This document shows, piece after piece, positions 5,727-7,636 of a DNA stretch of 7,636 bases. How positions within the stretch are numbered: position 1 is the first letter of the stretch; every line of letters starts with the position of its first letter. Under the pieces are notes generated by a model. That model was not told the DNA's origin. It saw nothing but the letters and a program-made list of their open reading frames with translations, and ran no database searches. A program made the position numbers and the translations under genes. Origin of the DNA: Flavipsychrobacter stenotrophus (GTDB lineage Bacteria > Bacteroidota > Bacteroidia > Chitinophagales > Chitinophagaceae); NCBI GenBank assembly GCA_947372365.1, contig CANBTK010000077.1, forward strand, positions 1 to 7,636. The letters are read 5' to 3'.

Positions 5727-6476
5727 TTATAGTTTAGTTTCTTGTAGCAACTGGGCTTCTTCTATAAAACCATTGTGCTTCCAGATGAGTTTTCCATTTT
5801 CGTATAGCTCCAGGTACGGAATAGCCTGTATGCCTTTTTCTTTCAGCAAGCTTTCGTTGGCATCTGCGTCTATCTGCAGTAATTCCAGCTTATCCTTTTT
5901 CTTGTCAGCCAACGCCAGCAGTGTGGGTAGCATCTTTTTGCATGGCTCGCACCATTTGGCATTATAATCAACCAATACATACTGCTTCTTTGTTACCAAC
6001 TGGTTGAGTTCAGCCATTGCCATGCCAGCCGGCTTGGGTGCAGCATTGCCCGTCTCCACTGCCTTCCCGGCACCTTTCCAGTTTATGATGCCGCCTTCCA
6101 TATTATAAATGGTTTTGAAGCCCATGCTTTCCATCTTGCCTGCGGCCGATGAACTGCGCCCGCCCGAAAGGCAATATACCAGCACCGGCCTGGACTTATC
6201 CAGCTTCGCAAGCTCAGCGTCAAATGCATCTCCCCTCACATCTATATTCACTGCATTTTTCAGGTGCCCGCCCACAAACTCCTCTGGCGTCCTTACATCT
6301 ATCAACTGGGCGCCGGCCAAAGTAGCCATTTTCTTTTCAAAATCATCTACCGGAATAGTCTGCTTTACCTGGCCACCTGCAACCTGTGCTGTGCCGGCAC
6401 TATTACCCATGTTCTGGCACGAAGCCATATACCCTACAGTGGACAGCAGTAAAGCCGTCATTAATTTTCTCATCAT
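5727..6476 (-). CDS. rhodanese-thioredoxin fusion lipoprotein
   Basis: This 249-residue exported protein has two catalytic domains. Residues 1-20 form a lipoprotein signal (MMRKLMTALLLSTVGYMASC) with Cys20 as the lipidation site. Residues about 40-138 are a rhodanese domain: 'LIDVRTPEEFVGGHL' (58-72) and active-site loop 'CLSGGRSS' with Cys102, which would carry a persulfide. A Pro/Ala linker (about 139-152) leads to a thioredoxin-fold domain (153-249) with WCEPC (175-179) and cis-Pro220. Because it should face the periplasm, it may take sulfane sulfur on Cys102 and release it through the neighbouring dithiol; this is inference. The first ATG overlaps the OsmC stop codon by 4 nt, and the second ATG (6473) is equally possible. 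A weak internal promoter may precede it at 6511-6518. Confidence 0.92.
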   Translation of the reverse strand: MMRKLMTALLLSTVGYMASCQNMGNSAGTAQVAGGQVKQTIPVDDFEKKMATLAGAQLIDVRTPEEFVGGHLKNAVNIDVRGDAFDAELAKLDKSRPVLVYCLSGGRSSSAAGKMESMGFKTIYNMEGGIINWKGAGKAVETGNAAPKPAGMAMAELNQLVTKKQYVLVDYNAKWCEPCKKMLPTLLALADKKKDKLELLQIDADANESLLKEKGIQAIPYLELYENGKLIWKHNGFIEEAQLLQETKL

Positions 6477-6925
6477 GCCAAAATTGGTTGAAGTACTTTA
6501 ACTGTTGGCTCAAAGATAATCCGGGATTTCACCGAATTGGAAATCAGGCAATTTTGTTCTGACTTCAGCAGTACCTTGTCCGCTTTCGCCCTGTCATCCT
6601 CGCTGCCTATGGTTACAATGGGCCGCAGCGTCACTTCGCTCATCACATACTTGCCATCCACCATCTCCAACTTGCCTGCCGCATCGGAAGTAAAACCTGA
6701 AAACTGCAGTTTTGAATTTTCGGCAATTGATAAAAATGTAGTCATCAGGCAACTGTTAACTGCCGCTGTAAACAAATGCTCAGGCGACCAGACGCCTTCC
6801 ATTCCCCCGGGGAACTGTGGCGGCGTAGCAACGCCTATAGCTTCATTTGCATCAGGGGTTGCCATCTGGCCCATCCTGCCTTGCTTCCATGCTACGCTTA
6901 CATTATAACTATGCTCAATGCTCAT
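6473..6925 (-). CDS. OsmC/Ohr family protein
   Basis: OsmC/Ohr proteins are dimeric cysteine peroxidases that reduce organic hydroperoxides; some members also act on persulfides. The protein has 150 residues, normal for the family. The two conserved cysteines are present: Cys59 in 'AAVNSCLMTTFL' and Cys126 in 'SEQNCLISNSV'. The family's N-terminal strands and 'SPEHLFTAAV' (47-56) are also clear. It has no signal peptide, so it is cytoplasmic. It starts 1 nt after the thioredoxin stop codon and overlaps the next gene by 4 nt, so translational coupling is likely. Whether it is closer to OsmC, Ohr or the YhfA-like branch cannot be settled by eye. Placement next to thioredoxin suggests a local reductant. 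Confidence 0.9.
   Translation of the reverse strand: MSIEHSYNVSVAWKQGRMGQMATPDANEAIGVATPPQFPGGMEGVWSPEHLFTAAVNSCLMTTFLSIAENSKLQFSGFTSDAAGKLEMVDGKYVMSEVTLRPIVTIGSEDDRAKADKVLLKSEQNCLISNSVKSRIIFEPTVKVLQPILA
6511..6518 (-). promoter_or_regulatory. possible internal promoter -7 box before the fusion lipoprotein
   Basis: The minus strand reads TATCTTTG here, a full match to the Bacteroidota -7 box and identical to that of the TPR gene. It lies 35 nt upstream of the rhodanese-thioredoxin start, inside the OsmC coding region. No TTTG is found 19 nt upstream, so it may be chance. Confidence 0.25.
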
Positions 6926-6926
6926 A

Positions 6927-7238
6927 TCAATTTGTGTTTATATGCCCTTCAATTACTTTCTTTAAGTGTGTTGCCGAAACAACGCCTGACTGCCGCCACA
7001 GAATGCGCCCTTCTTTAAAAAGGATAAGCGTGGGTACGCCAGATATCTGGTATGCCTGTGCTGCAGCGGGGTTCTTATCTACATCCACCTTTATTATGGT
7101 GGCTTCGTCCCCTATCAGTTTCTTTAGTTCGCTGAGTATCGGGGCCATCATCTTGCAGGGGCCACACCATTCGGCGGAAAAGTCGGCCAATACTGGCTTG
7201 CTGCCATTTATAATTTCGGAAAATGCTTTCGGTTCCAT
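6927..7238 (-). CDS. trxA: thioredoxin
   Basis: This is a 103-residue single-domain thioredoxin, a small cytoplasmic disulfide reductase. The classic active site WCGPC is at 24-28, preceded by 'VLADFSAE', and cis-Pro69 is in 'SGVPTLILF'. There is no signal peptide. Thioredoxins also reduce protein persulfides, which fits its place between a rhodanese with a membrane partner (upstream) and an OsmC-type peroxidase (downstream). It starts 6 nt after the YgaP-like gene and ends 1 nt before the OsmC ATG. A general housekeeping thioredoxin probably exists elsewhere, so this may be a pathway-dedicated copy; that is inference. Confidence 0.95.
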   Translation of the reverse strand: MEPKAFSEIINGSKPVLADFSAEWCGPCKMMAPILSELKKLIGDEATIIKVDVDKNPAAAQAYQISGVPTLILFKEGRILWRQSGVVSATHLKKVIEGHINTN

Positions 7239-7244
7239 AGTTTT

Positions 7245-7508
7245 CTATTTTACTTCTTCGTAATCAACATCAATATTTTCTGCTTTGCCCTGTTGCCTGT
7301 ACCCGGCCTGCCGCCCTGGCGTAGAGCAACCGGCAGCACCGCAGCAACTAGTATCGGACAATGCCTGGTACAGGAAAAATGCACCTACTACGCCAAACAT
7401 CCAGTCCTTCATGTAGAAGGCTCCGCCAGCCATGTACAGGCCTATAGCCATCCTCACTATCCGCATCAGGTGCCAGTTGCCCAGTAACCTTTCTTTTGAA
7501 AAAATCAT
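7245..7508 (-). CDS. small YgaP-like (DUF2892-type) membrane protein
   Basis: This 87-residue protein has two membrane helices, about 15-33 ('MRIVRMAIGLYMAGGAFYM') and 36-51 ('WMFGVVGAFFLYQAL'). They are followed by a cysteine-bearing segment 'SDTSCCGAAGCS' (Cys55, Cys56, Cys61) and a polar tail. The helical hairpin resembles the C-terminal membrane domain of E. coli YgaP, in which a rhodanese domain is fused to two helices. Here the rhodanese is the separate upstream gene, whose stop overlaps this start by 4 nt. The protein may anchor or receive sulfur from that rhodanese at the inner membrane; this is inference. The assignment to DUF2892 is by resemblance only. Confidence 0.75.
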   Translation of the reverse strand: MIFSKERLLGNWHLMRIVRMAIGLYMAGGAFYMKDWMFGVVGAFFLYQALSDTSCCGAAGCSTPGRQAGYRQQGKAENIDVDYEEVK

Positions 7509-7636
7509 TTCTCAAATTTTTTCAGGTTCATCCAGCCGCCGCCATTATACACTTCCTGAAAACCACTTGACTGCAGCATTGATTTTGCCGAGCTGCTCCT
7601 CATGCCCGATGCACAACAAGTGATTATAGGTGTACC
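7505..7636 (-). CDS. rhodanese domain protein (5' end outside the window)
   Basis: The last 43 codons of a minus-strand gene enter from the right edge. They read 'GTPIITCCASGMRSSSA', the active-site strand and loop of a single-domain rhodanese: the second Cys of the CC pair is at the catalytic position of the CxxGxRS loop. They end with 'SGFQEVYNGGGWMNL', the usual last helix and turn. The stop codon overlaps the ATG of the YgaP-like gene by 4 nt. The missing N-terminal part could be a simple rhodanese half or could carry another domain, such as a metallo-beta-lactamase-fold persulfide dioxygenase; this cannot be seen here. Confidence 0.88.
   Translation of the reverse strand, partial: GTPIITCCASGMRSSSAKSMLQSSGFQEVYNGGGWMNLKKFEK

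Overview
The window looks like a chromosomal segment of a Bacteroidota bacterium, most likely near the Chitinophagaceae/Sphingobacteriia. Three things point that way: promoters of the TTTG / TAnnTTTG type, genes without Shine-Dalgarno sequences, and protein sequences typical of that phylum (PdhA, QueA, loose lipoboxes, a rhodanese-thioredoxin lipoprotein). This is inferred from the sequence alone.

Left part, plus strand (1-4978): a possible 3' tail of an upstream gene and a strong GC-rich terminator (about 65-102); a putative lipoprotein with a CBM9/DOMON-like N-terminal part and a Gly/Met-rich tail (160-1089); queA for queuosine modification of tRNA (1311-2360) with its own promoter and terminator; a roughly 700-bp non-coding stretch packed with small hairpins; pdhA, the E1-alpha subunit of pyruvate dehydrogenase, with a GTG start (3078-4070); and a membrane-anchored TPR protein (4220-4915) with a near-consensus promoter and a clear terminator. 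These look like separately transcribed genes rather than one operon.

Right part, minus strand (7636 to 5272): six genes packed with gaps of 6 nt or less or 4-nt overlaps. In transcription order they are the 3' part of a rhodanese, a small YgaP-like two-helix membrane protein, a thioredoxin, an OsmC/Ohr-type protein, a rhodanese-thioredoxin fusion lipoprotein, and a half-length TauE/SafE transporter, followed by a minus-strand terminator. The gene content suggests a sulfane-sulfur/persulfide and thiol-redox operon acting in the cytoplasm, inner membrane and periplasm. Its start and promoter lie beyond the right edge.

The non-coding regions are the second point of interest. The stretch 2540-2900 holds three 17-bp hairpins at 47/49-bp spacing and, beside them, an inverted pair of hairpin-plus-tail units like a REP/BIME. 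The stretch 4979-5270 holds a degenerate CTTTGCG tandem repeat. Both look like dispersed non-coding repeats rather than genes.
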